A stretch of DNA of 15,996 bases, from positions 1 through 15,996 of the forward strand of contig JAPUIM010000074.1 in assembly GCA_027297025.1 (NCBI GenBank), read 5' to 3'. Both the position numbers and the translations under genes were made by a program. Origin of the DNA: Bacteroidota bacterium. GTDB taxonomy: Bacteria; Bacteroidota; Bacteroidia; Cytophagales; Cyclobacteriaceae. Below the pieces are notes generated by a model, which was not told where the DNA came from, made no database searches, and saw only the letters and a list, made by a program, of their open reading frames with translations. Positions 1 to 7,140 of this stretch are shown piece by piece; position 1 is the first letter of the stretch, and the number at the start of each line of letters is the position of its first letter.

Positions 1-215
1 TCAGAACCTTCAGTCTTGGAATAATCGTTGGTACTACCTACGGTACGTGTATCATACAAGTTAATAGGTGCTTTTTGCCAAATATCCAAAGATTTACCTT
101 CGGATAATCCTTCCTTAATATCAATTACCACCACCTCATTAGCAATTTCGCGATAGGCCAATACATCGGCACAAGTGGCACCTACATTACCGGCTCCAAC
201 AACTGTTACTTTCAT
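1..215 (-). CDS. mdh: Malate dehydrogenase, N-terminal part (cut by window edge)
   Basis: This is the first 71 residues of an NAD-dependent malate dehydrogenase, which interconverts malate and oxaloacetate in the TCA cycle in the cytoplasm. The protein opens with the Rossmann motif GAGNVGAT at residues 7-14. Asp32, at the end of the second strand (VVVID), is the acidic residue that normally selects NAD over NADP. The stretch EGKSLDIWQ near residues 39-47 matches the conserved helix after it. The start is ATG at 215-213, giving the usual few residues before the glycine-rich loop. The catalytic Arg and His lie outside the window, so the LDH/MDH family is certain but malate rather than lactate specificity is inferred from overall resemblance. 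It lies 158 bases downstream of tilS on the same strand, far enough that it probably has its own promoter. Confidence 0.9.
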   Translation of the reverse strand, partial: MKVTVVGAGNVGATCADVLAYREIANEVVVIDIKEGLSEGKSLDIWQKAPINLYDTRTVGSTNDYSKTEGS

Positions 216-373
216 TTGATTTCAGATTATTTTTGTTTTGAAATGTTTTTTGTCCAAATGCTAATTTATCAATAGTAGGGAATTTTACCAGTATATCTCC
301 CTAAAATCCTCGCTTTTGTTGTTTCTAATTAGGAGAAAATGGGATTACCCCACCACTTTATTTGGGGTGGCTG
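216..373 (-). other. Intergenic region between tilS and mdh, possible mdh leader
   Basis: This AT-rich stretch holds no gene. Read on the minus strand it contains TAGCATTTG at 263-255, which resembles the Bacteroidota -7 box TAnnTTTG but has one extra base in the spacer. No good -33 element lies above it. A short inverted repeat, TAGGGA at 276-281 and TCCCTA at 298-303, sits further upstream. A promoter for mdh is expected here but I cannot place it with confidence. Confidence 0.3.
347..368 (-). terminator. Weak candidate terminator after tilS
   Basis: A GC-rich six-base stem (ACCCCA at 347-352, TGGGGT at 363-368, ten-base loop) begins six bases past the tilS stop codon. On the minus strand it is followed by AATCCCATTTTC, which is only a poor T-run. 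It could slow or stop transcription from tilS into mdh, but the stem is short and this is a tentative call. Confidence 0.25.
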
Positions 374-1699
374 TTAATCTACTTTACTGATTACGTAGAT
401 GCTTTTGGTGCTTTTGGTGATTCTGGACCTTTCATCTACACGATGTCCTACCAACCAAATGATTTCGTCGCCCGAAAGGATCACACTGGTTCTTTGTTTT
501 TTGTACAGTGGAATTTTGTTGTCGATCATAAAATCACTCACTTTTTTCTTTCCTTTCATACCTAGAGGTACAAACCAATCTCCTTTTTGCCAAATTCTAA
601 GTTTTAGAGGGAATCTAAGTTTTTCAAAATCTAAATTGGCAACTTTTGGATCATTGGAGATTTTGAATTGTGAGGCATCCACTACCGAAAAGCACAATTT
701 CAAATCATCATTTATTATCTCTTTATCTCTCAGTTTGATATCAATAGGTAGAGGTACTGGTGAAGGCAAAGGGCTAACTATTAGCTCCTCCCGGTCAACA
801 TTGAGTTGGTGCGAAGGCGTATAAAATAATTTGCCACTCTTTTTCCCTGCCGCTTTGGCTATGTTTCCGCACTGGTCAAAATTAAATCCATAAGGTTTGA
901 GTAATTCCCATAACAGCAATTTGGGATTGGGTTGGTTTGAAATACCGCTCAATTTCAATACTATATCGCCATTTCGGTCAGCCGTGATAGCAGTCCTTTG
1001 CTGAAAAATATTTTGAAAATATACTTTTTCAACTGCTCTCATCTGCTCAGCAGTCCGCATTAAGGTTTTTTCCAAGTTTGGATTTAACTCTTTAAGTTTG
1101 GGGATAATCTCATTTCTCAATTTGTTCCTTTGGTAAATATTGGATTGGTTGCTCTTGTCTTCCCTCCATTTGATTTGGTTTTTTCTTGCATATTCCAGGA
1201 TAGCACCCTTACCCGCAAACAAAAGCGGACGTATAACTTTACCCCATTTTAGTTTAATTCCCTCAAATCCTTGAATACCTGCTCCTTTGATAAAATTTAA
1301 GATCAATGTTTCAACCAGGTCGTCCTGATGATGAGCGGTGGCCACCCAATCATAGTCATTACTTCCCCTAATTTGTTCAAACCAATCATAACGTAGGTAT
1401 CGGGCCGCCATTTGGGTGGAAATTCCTTCTTCTTTAGCAACCCTTTTGGTATCAAAGTTTTTTGTAAAAATTGAGACCCCGATGGTTTTGGACATTTTCT
1501 TAACAAATTTCTGATCTAGTTCCGATTCTTTCCCTCTTAATTGAAAATTACAATGGATCAAGCCAAAGTTTAGTTTGCACTGTTGAAATAAATGAACAAG
1601 GACCGATGAATCAACACCACTACTAACCGAAATTAAAATTTTTTCTGTGGTAGCAAATAATTGATTTTTGGATATAAATTCCTGGAACTGTTTAACCAT
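374..1699 (-). CDS. tilS: tRNA(Ile)-lysidine synthase TilS
   Basis: TilS attaches lysine to C34 of the tRNA(Ile) that carries a CAU anticodon, using ATP, so the tRNA reads AUA instead of AUG. The protein has 441 residues, a normal full length for the long TilS form. The N-terminal PP-loop ATPase starts near residue 21, with nucleotide loop SSGVDSS at residues 26-32. HCNFQLRGKES (residues 49-59) and TAHHQDD (residues 121-127) are the next conserved blocks. The C-terminal region holds the TilS_C segment (LRIWQKGDWFVPLGMKG), which helps bind tRNA. The usual loop is SGGxDS, so the first glycine is Ser27 here. The start is ATG at 1699-1697, which puts the PP loop at the expected distance from the N-terminus. 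The gene is divergent from the OstA-like gene, and mdh lies downstream. Confidence 0.95.
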   Translation of the reverse strand: MVKQFQEFISKNQLFATTEKILISVSSGVDSSVLVHLFQQCKLNFGLIHCNFQLRGKESELDQKFVKKMSKTIGVSIFTKNFDTKRVAKEEGISTQMAARYLRYDWFEQIRGSNDYDWVATAHHQDDLVETLILNFIKGAGIQGFEGIKLKWGKVIRPLLFAGKGAILEYARKNQIKWREDKSNQSNIYQRNKLRNEIIPKLKELNPNLEKTLMRTAEQMRAVEKVYFQNIFQQRTAITADRNGDIVLKLSGISNQPNPKLLLWELLKPYGFNFDQCGNIAKAAGKKSGKLFYTPSHQLNVDREELIVSPLPSPVPLPIDIKLRDKEIINDDLKLCFSVVDASQFKISNDPKVANLDFEKLRFPLKLRIWQKGDWFVPLGMKGKKKVSDFMIDNKIPLYKKQRTSVILSGDEIIWLVGHRVDERSRITKSTKSIYVISKVD

Positions 1700-1700
1700 G

Positions 1701-1729
1701 TTTAAAGATATCTTTTTTAGCTAAATTTG
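1701..1729 (+). promoter_or_regulatory. Probable promoter of the OstA-like gene
   Basis: TAAATTTG at 1722-1729 is a perfect match to the Bacteroidota -7 box TAnnTTTG. TTTA at 1701-1704, 17 bases upstream, is a one-base departure from a TTTG -33 element. Transcription would start near 1733-1736, about 60 bases before the chosen ATG at 1794. The element sits in the short gap between the divergent tilS and OstA-like genes, where a promoter is needed. Confidence 0.55.
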
Positions 1730-1793
1730 CATTGTTTTTCCCAGGTACGATATTTGCTCCGTTCTAGTGGACTTATGTACCAATAAAAGTCTG

Positions 1794-3641
1794 ATGACTT
1801 TCCATACAAAAATCTGGATTTTGACCACATTAGCTTGCTTGGCTTACTATTCAAGCAACGCTCAACGCATGCTGGATATTGAAAGGGCAGACTTCATAGA
1901 AAGTGGGACCAGAAAAAATGGCGGTAAGTACAATAAGGTGGTTGGAAATGTAGTCTTTTCACAGCAGAATATAAAAATCTATTGTGATTCGGCCTATTTG
2001 TTTAGAAAGAACAACAGACTGGAAGCTTATGGACGGGTAAAAATAAAACAGGGAGATTCTTTAACTATCACTGGCAACAAACTCCTTTATTCTGGGAAAG
2101 ATCAGGTGGCAAAGTTTAGAAAAAATGTGGTTTTCAAGAACCCGCAATTTACTTTATACACCGATTTCCTCGATTTTAACCGAATAACACAAATTGCCTA
2201 TTACTTCAATAAAGGTCGTTTAGTGGATTCAGTCAATCAGATTACCAGTCACAAGGGATATTACCAAACCATTTCCAAACTAATGTCTTTTAAAAAGAGA
2301 GTAAAGTTGGTGAATCCCGATTTTACGCTTAAGTCTGATTCCCTGGTTTACAATACCAAAACCAGAATAGTAAATTTTGTAGCGCCCACCAGGATAGTAG
2401 ATGCAGAGGGAAATGTGTTTAACTATGAAAATGGACAATATGATACAAATATAAAATTCTCTGATTTGTTTGGAGGCGAATTTGAAACCAAGGATTACAT
2501 TCTCAAGGGGGACCGATTGAGATTAAATGAGTTGGCCGGTTATTATAAAGCAACTGGAAATGTGGTTTTAATTTCCAAAAAAGACCGTATCGAAATAAAC
2601 GGGGATATTGGAGAACTCTGGAAGGACACTCGAATCACCAAAATATACGGCCATGCCCTGATGAAGATATTTATCGACCAGGATACACTCTACTTGTCGG
2701 CTGATACCTTAGTCTCTATCGACTCTAATGTAGATTCACTAAAACGTGTTTTGGCCTATCGCAAAGTGAAGTTTTTTAGAACCGGCATGCAAGGCAAAGC
2801 GGATTCGCTGTCCTACCATTTGTCGGATTCAATTCTCTTCCTTTACCGAGACCCGGTGTTGTGGTTGAATAATGAAAACACTCAAACCCAAGTCCTTGCA
2901 GATTCCATTAATATGATGATTTCCAACGGAACACTAAATCAGATGAATATGGCAGTTAATTGTTTTGTGGTGATGGAAGACTCTTTAGGTTTTTTCAATC
3001 AGATAAAAGGGCGACAAATGACCACCTATCTCAATGACTCTCAAATAGATAAAGTGGATGTGGAAGGAAACGGAGAAAGCCTGTATTTTGCTATAAGTCA
3101 GGAAGATTCGAAATTGGCGGGAATGAATCATATCCGATGCAGCAGCATGCTCATTAACTTCGAAAATGGTGAACTTACTAATGTGGTTTTTTATACCAAT
3201 CCCGAAGCACGCTTTATCCCTCCACATGAAATTGTCAGTGCAGAATCCAGGTTGGCCGGATTCAAATGGAGGATTTTAGAAAAACCCAGCCTGCAGGAAG
3301 TGTTATACTTGGTAGATGTGAATGATACTATTGCAGATACACCTGTCACAATTGATCGCTATAACTTTGAAAATAATATTCGACAGTACCAGGAGAGCGA
3401 TCTTAGAAATGAATTTAGGCCTGTGGATATGGATGAGGGAATAAAAGAGGAACTAAAGCCGGACTTGGAAGAGGGGGAAAATCTATTGGTGCCGGTGGAT
3501 AACCAAGAAACGATATTAGATGAACAAAATATTTTGGTGGTACCAGAGGAAGAATCCCTCACAGAATCAACGGTGGATCAGGAATTACCGTTAAGCGATG
3601 TAAGTATCACTGAGAAACCGTCACTACCGGAACCTCGTTAA
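1794..3641 (+). CDS. Long OstA/LptA-like periplasmic protein
   Basis: This is a member of the OstA-like family, related to LptA and the LptD N-terminus, whose beta-jellyroll folds carry lipopolysaccharide across the periplasm. I chose ATG at 1794, giving 615 residues. It places a Lys and a hydrophobic stretch directly before a cleavage-like SNAQ, so a signal peptide of about 24 residues. The same frame is open upstream to GTG at 1767, which would add nine residues and spoil the signal peptide. The mature part is a long series of short beta strands with repeated patterns such as DSxxY (CDSAYLF, SDSLVYN, ADSLSYH) and GNVxF or GNVVL, as expected for stacked jellyroll units. E. coli LptA is only about 185 residues. 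The last 80 or so residues are acidic and rich in Glu, Pro and Val, and are probably disordered. A role in LPS transport is inferred from the family. bamD follows on the same strand. Confidence 0.85.
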   Translation: MTFHTKIWILTTLACLAYYSSNAQRMLDIERADFIESGTRKNGGKYNKVVGNVVFSQQNIKIYCDSAYLFRKNNRLEAYGRVKIKQGDSLTITGNKLLYSGKDQVAKFRKNVVFKNPQFTLYTDFLDFNRITQIAYYFNKGRLVDSVNQITSHKGYYQTISKLMSFKKRVKLVNPDFTLKSDSLVYNTKTRIVNFVAPTRIVDAEGNVFNYENGQYDTNIKFSDLFGGEFETKDYILKGDRLRLNELAGYYKATGNVVLISKKDRIEINGDIGELWKDTRITKIYGHALMKIFIDQDTLYLSADTLVSIDSNVDSLKRVLAYRKVKFFRTGMQGKADSLSYHLSDSILFLYRDPVLWLNNENTQTQVLADSINMMISNGTLNQMNMAVNCFVVMEDSLGFFNQIKGRQMTTYLNDSQIDKVDVEGNGESLYFAISQEDSKLAGMNHIRCSSMLINFENGELTNVVFYTNPEARFIPPHEIVSAESRLAGFKWRILEKPSLQEVLYLVDVNDTIADTPVTIDRYNFENNIRQYQESDLRNEFRPVDMDEGIKEELKPDLEEGENLLVPVDNQETILDEQNILVVPEEESLTESTVDQELPLSDVSITEKPSLPEPR

Positions 3642-3765
3642 AGGCAACCTTATATAAGCAAATTACATTTAGAATAATAACAGGAAAAGGAACCAAGATC
3701 ACTTTCATAATGATTAAATGAAAATTAATCCCAAGTTAATGGTTGGACGCACACATATTGGATTG
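3642..3765 (+). other. Intergenic region after the OstA-like gene
   Basis: No gene is visible here. The only structure seen is a six-base AT-rich inverted repeat, TTTCAT at 3703-3708 and ATGAAA at 3718-3723, which is too weak to call a terminator. The bamD promoter begins at the right end. Confidence 0.4.
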
Positions 3766-3766
3766 A

Positions 3767-3797
3767 TTGTTTTTTAAAAGCTAGAGGCATATATTTG
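3767..3797 (+). promoter_or_regulatory. Probable bamD promoter
   Basis: TATATTTG at 3790-3797 matches the Bacteroidota -7 box TAnnTTTG. TTG at 3767-3769, 20 bases upstream, fits the -33 element. Transcription should begin around 3801-3804, leaving a leader of only about ten bases before the bamD ATG at 3813. It is the best-formed promoter in the window and probably drives bamD, rpoZ, coaBC and the DUF4835 gene. Confidence 0.7.
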
Positions 3798-3812
3798 CAG
3801 CCTTAAACGAAA

Positions 3813-4622
3813 ATGAGATTATCGGCATATATAGTGCTGGTGCTGTTATTGGTAACGGCTTCATGCAGCAAATTCAGGAAAATACAAAAGAGCGGAGATT
3901 GGGAACTCAAATATGAGGCCGCTATGAATTATTACCAGGAAGAAGAATATTATAAAGCCAGTGTGCTATTTGAAGAAATTATTCCCATAATCAGGGGTAG
4001 TGAAAAAGCAGAAAAGGCACAGTTCTACTTTGCTTACTCCTATTATCATCAAAAACAATACATATTGGCTGCGCATTATTTTGAAACCTTTTATCGAACC
4101 TATTCTCGAAGCGATTTCGCTCACGAGGCCATGTTTATGCATGCTTATTCACTTTACCTGCAGTCACCTAAATATAATTTGGATCAAAGTTCAACTTATG
4201 AGGCCGTACAAGCCATGCAAAATTTTCTCAATAAATTCCCTCAAAGCGAGTTCAGAAAACAAGGCACTGACATTATTGATGAGTTACAACGAAAGTTGGA
4301 AAATAAGGCTTACGAAAATGCCAAGCAATACCATAAATTGAGAAGGTATAAGGCCGCACTTATATCGTTTGATAACTTCAGGCGGGATTTTCCTGACTCC
4401 AAATTGGTGGAGGAAATTATTTATTTACAAATAGATGCTCAATTCAAATTAGCCGATGCCAGTATCATCTCTAAGAAAAAGGAACGATACTATGAAACCA
4501 TTGAAATGTATGAAGAGTTTGTAGATAACTATCCGGAAAGTAAATTTGTAAAACCAGCGGGAAATATTTACGAAGACAGCATCACACAAATAGGCAAACT
4601 ATCAAAAAACGGAAATTATTAA
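3813..4622 (+). CDS. bamD: Outer membrane assembly lipoprotein BamD
   Basis: BamD is the essential lipoprotein of the BAM complex, which folds beta-barrel proteins into the outer membrane. It sits on the periplasmic face of that membrane. The first 17 residues are a hydrophobic signal ending in TAS before Cys18, a lipoprotein cleavage site. The residues after Cys18 are SKF, so there is no acidic run of the kind that sends Bacteroidota lipoproteins to the cell surface. The remaining 250 residues are helical TPR repeats, for example FAYSYYHQKQYILAAHYFE and AALISFDNFRRDFPDSK, about five in all. The length, 269 residues, is slightly above E. coli BamD (245). The start is ATG at 3813, just before the signal peptide. 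rpoZ begins ten bases after the stop, in what looks like the same operon. Confidence 0.93.
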   Translation: MRLSAYIVLVLLLVTASCSKFRKIQKSGDWELKYEAAMNYYQEEEYYKASVLFEEIIPIIRGSEKAEKAQFYFAYSYYHQKQYILAAHYFETFYRTYSRSDFAHEAMFMHAYSLYLQSPKYNLDQSSTYEAVQAMQNFLNKFPQSEFRKQGTDIIDELQRKLENKAYENAKQYHKLRRYKAALISFDNFRRDFPDSKLVEEIIYLQIDAQFKLADASIISKKKERYYETIEMYEEFVDNYPESKFVKPAGNIYEDSITQIGKLSKNGNY

Positions 4623-4632
4623 TATTACTAAT

Positions 4633-4947
4633 ATGGCACTACAATCATCAATCATTACCCGAGATTTGGAAAATTTAACTACACCCACAGAAAATATTTA
4701 TAAATCGGTGGTAGTAGTATCCAAAAGGGCCCGACAGATTTCCACCAGAGTAAAAGAAGAACTCAGTAGTAAATTGGCAGAGTTTGCTTCGACCGTGGAT
4801 AATCTGGAAGAGATATTCGAAAACAGGGAGCAAATTGAGATCTCTAAATTTTACGAAAGAATGCCCAAACCCACCACCGTTGCTATCGAGGAGTTTTTGG
4901 ATGAAAAGATAATGTTCAGAAACCCCGAAGTGGAAGCACCGGAGTAA
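4633..4947 (+). CDS. rpoZ: RNA polymerase omega subunit, Bacteroidota type
   Basis: This 104-residue protein resembles the RpoZ-like omega subunit of Bacteroidota RNA polymerase, which helps the large beta-prime subunit fold and stay in the enzyme. The segment ENIYKSVVVVSKRARQIS (residues 20-37) corresponds to the conserved omega helix that contacts beta-prime. The following ELSSKLAEF and the final EEFLDEKIMFRNPE are typical of the family members I recall. Sequence similarity to E. coli omega is low, so the call rests on this motif, the size and the position between bamD and coaBC. The start is ATG at 4633, ten bases after bamD, with no Shine-Dalgarno sequence. coaBC begins ten bases after the stop. 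Confidence 0.85.
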   Translation: MALQSSIITRDLENLTTPTENIYKSVVVVSKRARQISTRVKEELSSKLAEFASTVDNLEEIFENREQIEISKFYERMPKPTTVAIEEFLDEKIMFRNPEVEAPE

Positions 4948-4957
4948 ACGTATTGAC

Positions 4958-6157
4958 TTGCGTGGCAAGAAGATCATATTGGGAATATGTGGGAGTATTG
5001 CCGCTTACAAGGCGGCTTTGCTAACCAGGCTTCTGGTAAAAGCAGGCGCTGAAGTGAAAGTGCTAATGACCCCGGCAGCTAAAGAATTTATCACTCCATT
5101 AACCTTAGCAACTCTTTCTAAAAATCCGGTTCTCAGCGAATTTGTCAAAGATAGGACCGGTCAGTGGAATAACCATGTAGCCTTGGGTTTATGGGCGGAT
5201 GTCATGATCATCGCACCTTGCAGCGCTAATACTATGGCCTCTATGGTTCAGGGCAGTTGCAATAACCTCCTCACTGCGGTATACCTATCAGCGCGTTGTC
5301 CGGTAATGCTGGCTCCCGCCATGGACCTCGATATGTACACACATCCCAGTACTACCCGCAATTTGGAAGTACTCAAATCCTATGGCCATCATATCATCGA
5401 TGCAGAGTTTGGAGAATTGGCCAGTGGTCTTACCGGCACTGGTAGAATGGCTGAACCGGAACATATCCTGGAGTATATAAATAATTTTTTCCAACACCAG
5501 AATATATTGGAAGGTAAAAACGTTCTGGTCACAGCCGGACCCACTCAGGAGGCCATTGATCCGGTAAGGTTTATAGGTAATCATTCCAGTGGAAAAATGG
5601 GTTATGCCATCGCCGAGAAAATAGCCCAACTGGGGGCAAAAGTAAATCTGGTTAGTGGACCCAGTCATTTAAAGATCCATCATCCCAATGTCAGGTTGGT
5701 AAAAATAACCTCCGCTCAAGAGATGTATGATCACAGCATGGAAATATTCCCAGATACGGAGATAACCGTTTTAGCAGCGGCTGTGGCAGATTATAAACCA
5801 AAACACCGGTCTGATCAAAAACTGAAAAAAGAAAAGGCTTCAATAGATATTGAATTGGTCAAAACCCAGGACATCGCCCTCTCTTTAGGGAAAATCAAGA
5901 AAAGTGGGCAATTTACTGTGGGATTCGCATTGGAAACAGAAAATGAATTCAAAAACGCCCTTGACAAATTAAAGAATAAAAACTTTGACATGATCGTTTT
6001 AAACTCCTTAAATGACGAAGGAGCAGGATTCGGAGTAGATACCAATAAGATCACGATACTTGACAAACATAATAACTCTCAACAATTTGAGTTAAAGAAT
6101 AAGCAGGAAGTGGCGGATGATATTGTCAATACCATTCTCTCCAAAATTAATGCTTAG
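4958..6157 (+). CDS. coaBC: Bifunctional CoaBC: 4'-phosphopantothenoylcysteine synthetase/decarboxylase
   Basis: CoaBC makes 4'-phosphopantetheine for coenzyme A. The C-terminal CoaB half joins cysteine to phosphopantothenate using CTP, and the N-terminal CoaC half is a flavoprotein that decarboxylates the product. CoaC spans about residues 1-180, with GSIAAYK at 12-18, active-site His73 in NNHVALG, PCSANT at 87-92 and the GTGRMAEP loop at 160-167. CoaB starts near residue 186 (NVLVTAGPTQE) and includes AAAVADYKPK and KLKKEKA. Two CoaC positions differ from E. coli: Asn125 of the PxMNxxM motif is Asp123, and Cys158 of the flexible flap is Ser156, with identical spacing from the histidine. No ATG is available. 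The start is taken as TTG at 4958, and ATT two codons upstream is a rarer alternative. The gene lies ten bases after rpoZ and overlaps the next gene by eight bases. Confidence 0.93.
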   Translation: MRGKKIILGICGSIAAYKAALLTRLLVKAGAEVKVLMTPAAKEFITPLTLATLSKNPVLSEFVKDRTGQWNNHVALGLWADVMIIAPCSANTMASMVQGSCNNLLTAVYLSARCPVMLAPAMDLDMYTHPSTTRNLEVLKSYGHHIIDAEFGELASGLTGTGRMAEPEHILEYINNFFQHQNILEGKNVLVTAGPTQEAIDPVRFIGNHSSGKMGYAIAEKIAQLGAKVNLVSGPSHLKIHHPNVRLVKITSAQEMYDHSMEIFPDTEITVLAAAVADYKPKHRSDQKLKKEKASIDIELVKTQDIALSLGKIKKSGQFTVGFALETENEFKNALDKLKNKNFDMIVLNSLNDEGAGFGVDTNKITILDKHNNSQQFELKNKQEVADDIVNTILSKINA

Positions 6158-7049
6158 ACTCATCTCTGTTTTTCTTTTAATTTTAGGGCTCGCACTTCCC
6201 CTTACTGCCCAGGAACTCAACTGTAATGTAATTGTAAATTCAGACCGTGTCCAAACTACCGAACGCAGGGTTTTTCAGGACATGGAAGTGGCATTTGCGC
6301 AATTTCTTAATGAAAGAAAGTGGACTGACGATATATTTGAAAGCGAGGAGCGGATCAATTGTAATATGATTATTACCATTGAAAGCCAGCCCTCAATTGG
6401 CATATTTAACGCCACCGTACAAATTCAATCGGCTCGCCCCATTTACAACACAAATTATGAATCAATCTTGTTAAATTTTGCTGATAGGGATTGGCAATTT
6501 CAATATGTGGAGTCACAACCCCTGGATTTTAATGAGAATTCATACATCAACAATTTAACTTCAATGCTAGCGTACTACGCCTATATTATCATAGGTCTGG
6601 ATTATGATACCTTCGGCAATCTGGGAGGTTCTCTCTTTATAGAAAAGGCCTGGAACGTAGTGATCAATGCACAATCTTCGGGAAGAGTAGGATGGGAACC
6701 ATTGGGAAGCAACCGCAATCGATATTGGTTGGCCGAAAATCTACTCAATCCGCTAATGATACCCATTCGTGAAGGTTTTTATCGCTACCACCGCCTGGCC
6801 ATGGATAATTTTCAAAAAGATGCAGATGGCGGCAGAAAAATTGTCTTAAAAGCCTTAGAAGATCTTCAAAAAGTGGCCAGGGTTAAACCAAATTCAATAT
6901 TGGTAGTTGCATTTTTCGATGCAAAATCCGATGAATTGATAAATATTTTCAATGAAGGAAACATCACCGTTCGACGGCAAGCCTATGATGTTTTAAAGGA
7001 TCTTGACCCCTCGAAGACAGAAAAATACAGCCAGATTATCAAGAATTAA
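6150..7049 (+). CDS. Secreted DUF4835 family protein, function unknown
   Basis: I recognise this as the DUF4835 family, which is widespread in Bacteroidota but has no function that I know of. The chosen ATG at 6150 gives 299 residues that begin with a clean signal peptide, MLRLISVFLLILGLALPLTA followed by QELNC, so the protein is exported, probably to the periplasm. The same frame is open to 6117, but that start would add 11 residues ahead of the signal. Two cysteines, in ELNCNV and RINCNM, could form a disulphide. The middle contains YAYIIIGLDYDTFGNLGG, a conserved-looking hydrophobic block, and the last third is helical and charged. The start overlaps the end of coaBC by eight bases, which suggests translational coupling. 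Its place after bamD, rpoZ and coaBC hints at envelope work, but that is inference only. Confidence 0.8.
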   Translation: MLRLISVFLLILGLALPLTAQELNCNVIVNSDRVQTTERRVFQDMEVAFAQFLNERKWTDDIFESEERINCNMIITIESQPSIGIFNATVQIQSARPIYNTNYESILLNFADRDWQFQYVESQPLDFNENSYINNLTSMLAYYAYIIIGLDYDTFGNLGGSLFIEKAWNVVINAQSSGRVGWEPLGSNRNRYWLAENLLNPLMIPIREGFYRYHRLAMDNFQKDADGGRKIVLKALEDLQKVARVKPNSILVVAFFDAKSDELINIFNEGNITVRRQAYDVLKDLDPSKTEKYSQIIKN

Positions 7050-7062
7050 TAATCATCTTTCA

Positions 7063-7101
7063 ACTTCAAAATTTTATTATCTTGCTGTATAATTTTGAAG
7101 T
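7063..7101. repeat. 11-base inverted repeat upstream of recN
   Basis: ACTTCAAAATT at 7063-7073 and AATTTTGAAGT at 7091-7101 are perfect inverted copies with a 17-base spacer. No T-run follows, so it is not a standard terminator. The right arm overlaps TAATTTTG at 7090-7097, which matches the -7 box pattern TAnnTTTG, though no clear -33 element lies above it. It could be an operator for a recN promoter or an RNA hairpin between the DUF4835 gene and recN. Confidence 0.5.
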
Positions 7102-7140
7102 CCTCAATAATACTTTGCTTGACCAGGTAGAACAACTCTA

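Noticed and set aside
399..824. Open frame of 141 codons on the plus strand
   Set aside because: It lies wholly antisense to the well-supported tilS gene and has no recognisable motif.
1699..1710. TATCTTTA on the minus strand as a -7 box for tilS
   Set aside because: The last base departs from TAnnTTTG, no -33 element is present, and transcription would begin at the start codon itself. Possible but too weak to list.
1767..1793. Upstream GTG start for the OstA-like gene
   Set aside because: It would add nine polar residues ahead of a good signal peptide. The ATG at 1794 fits better.
3703..3723. TTTCAT/ATGAAA hairpin as a terminator of the OstA-like gene
   Set aside because: The stem is only six AT-rich pairs and has no following T-run.
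4000..4341. Open frame of 113 codons inside bamD
   Set aside because: It is a same-strand shadow in another frame of bamD, with no motif.
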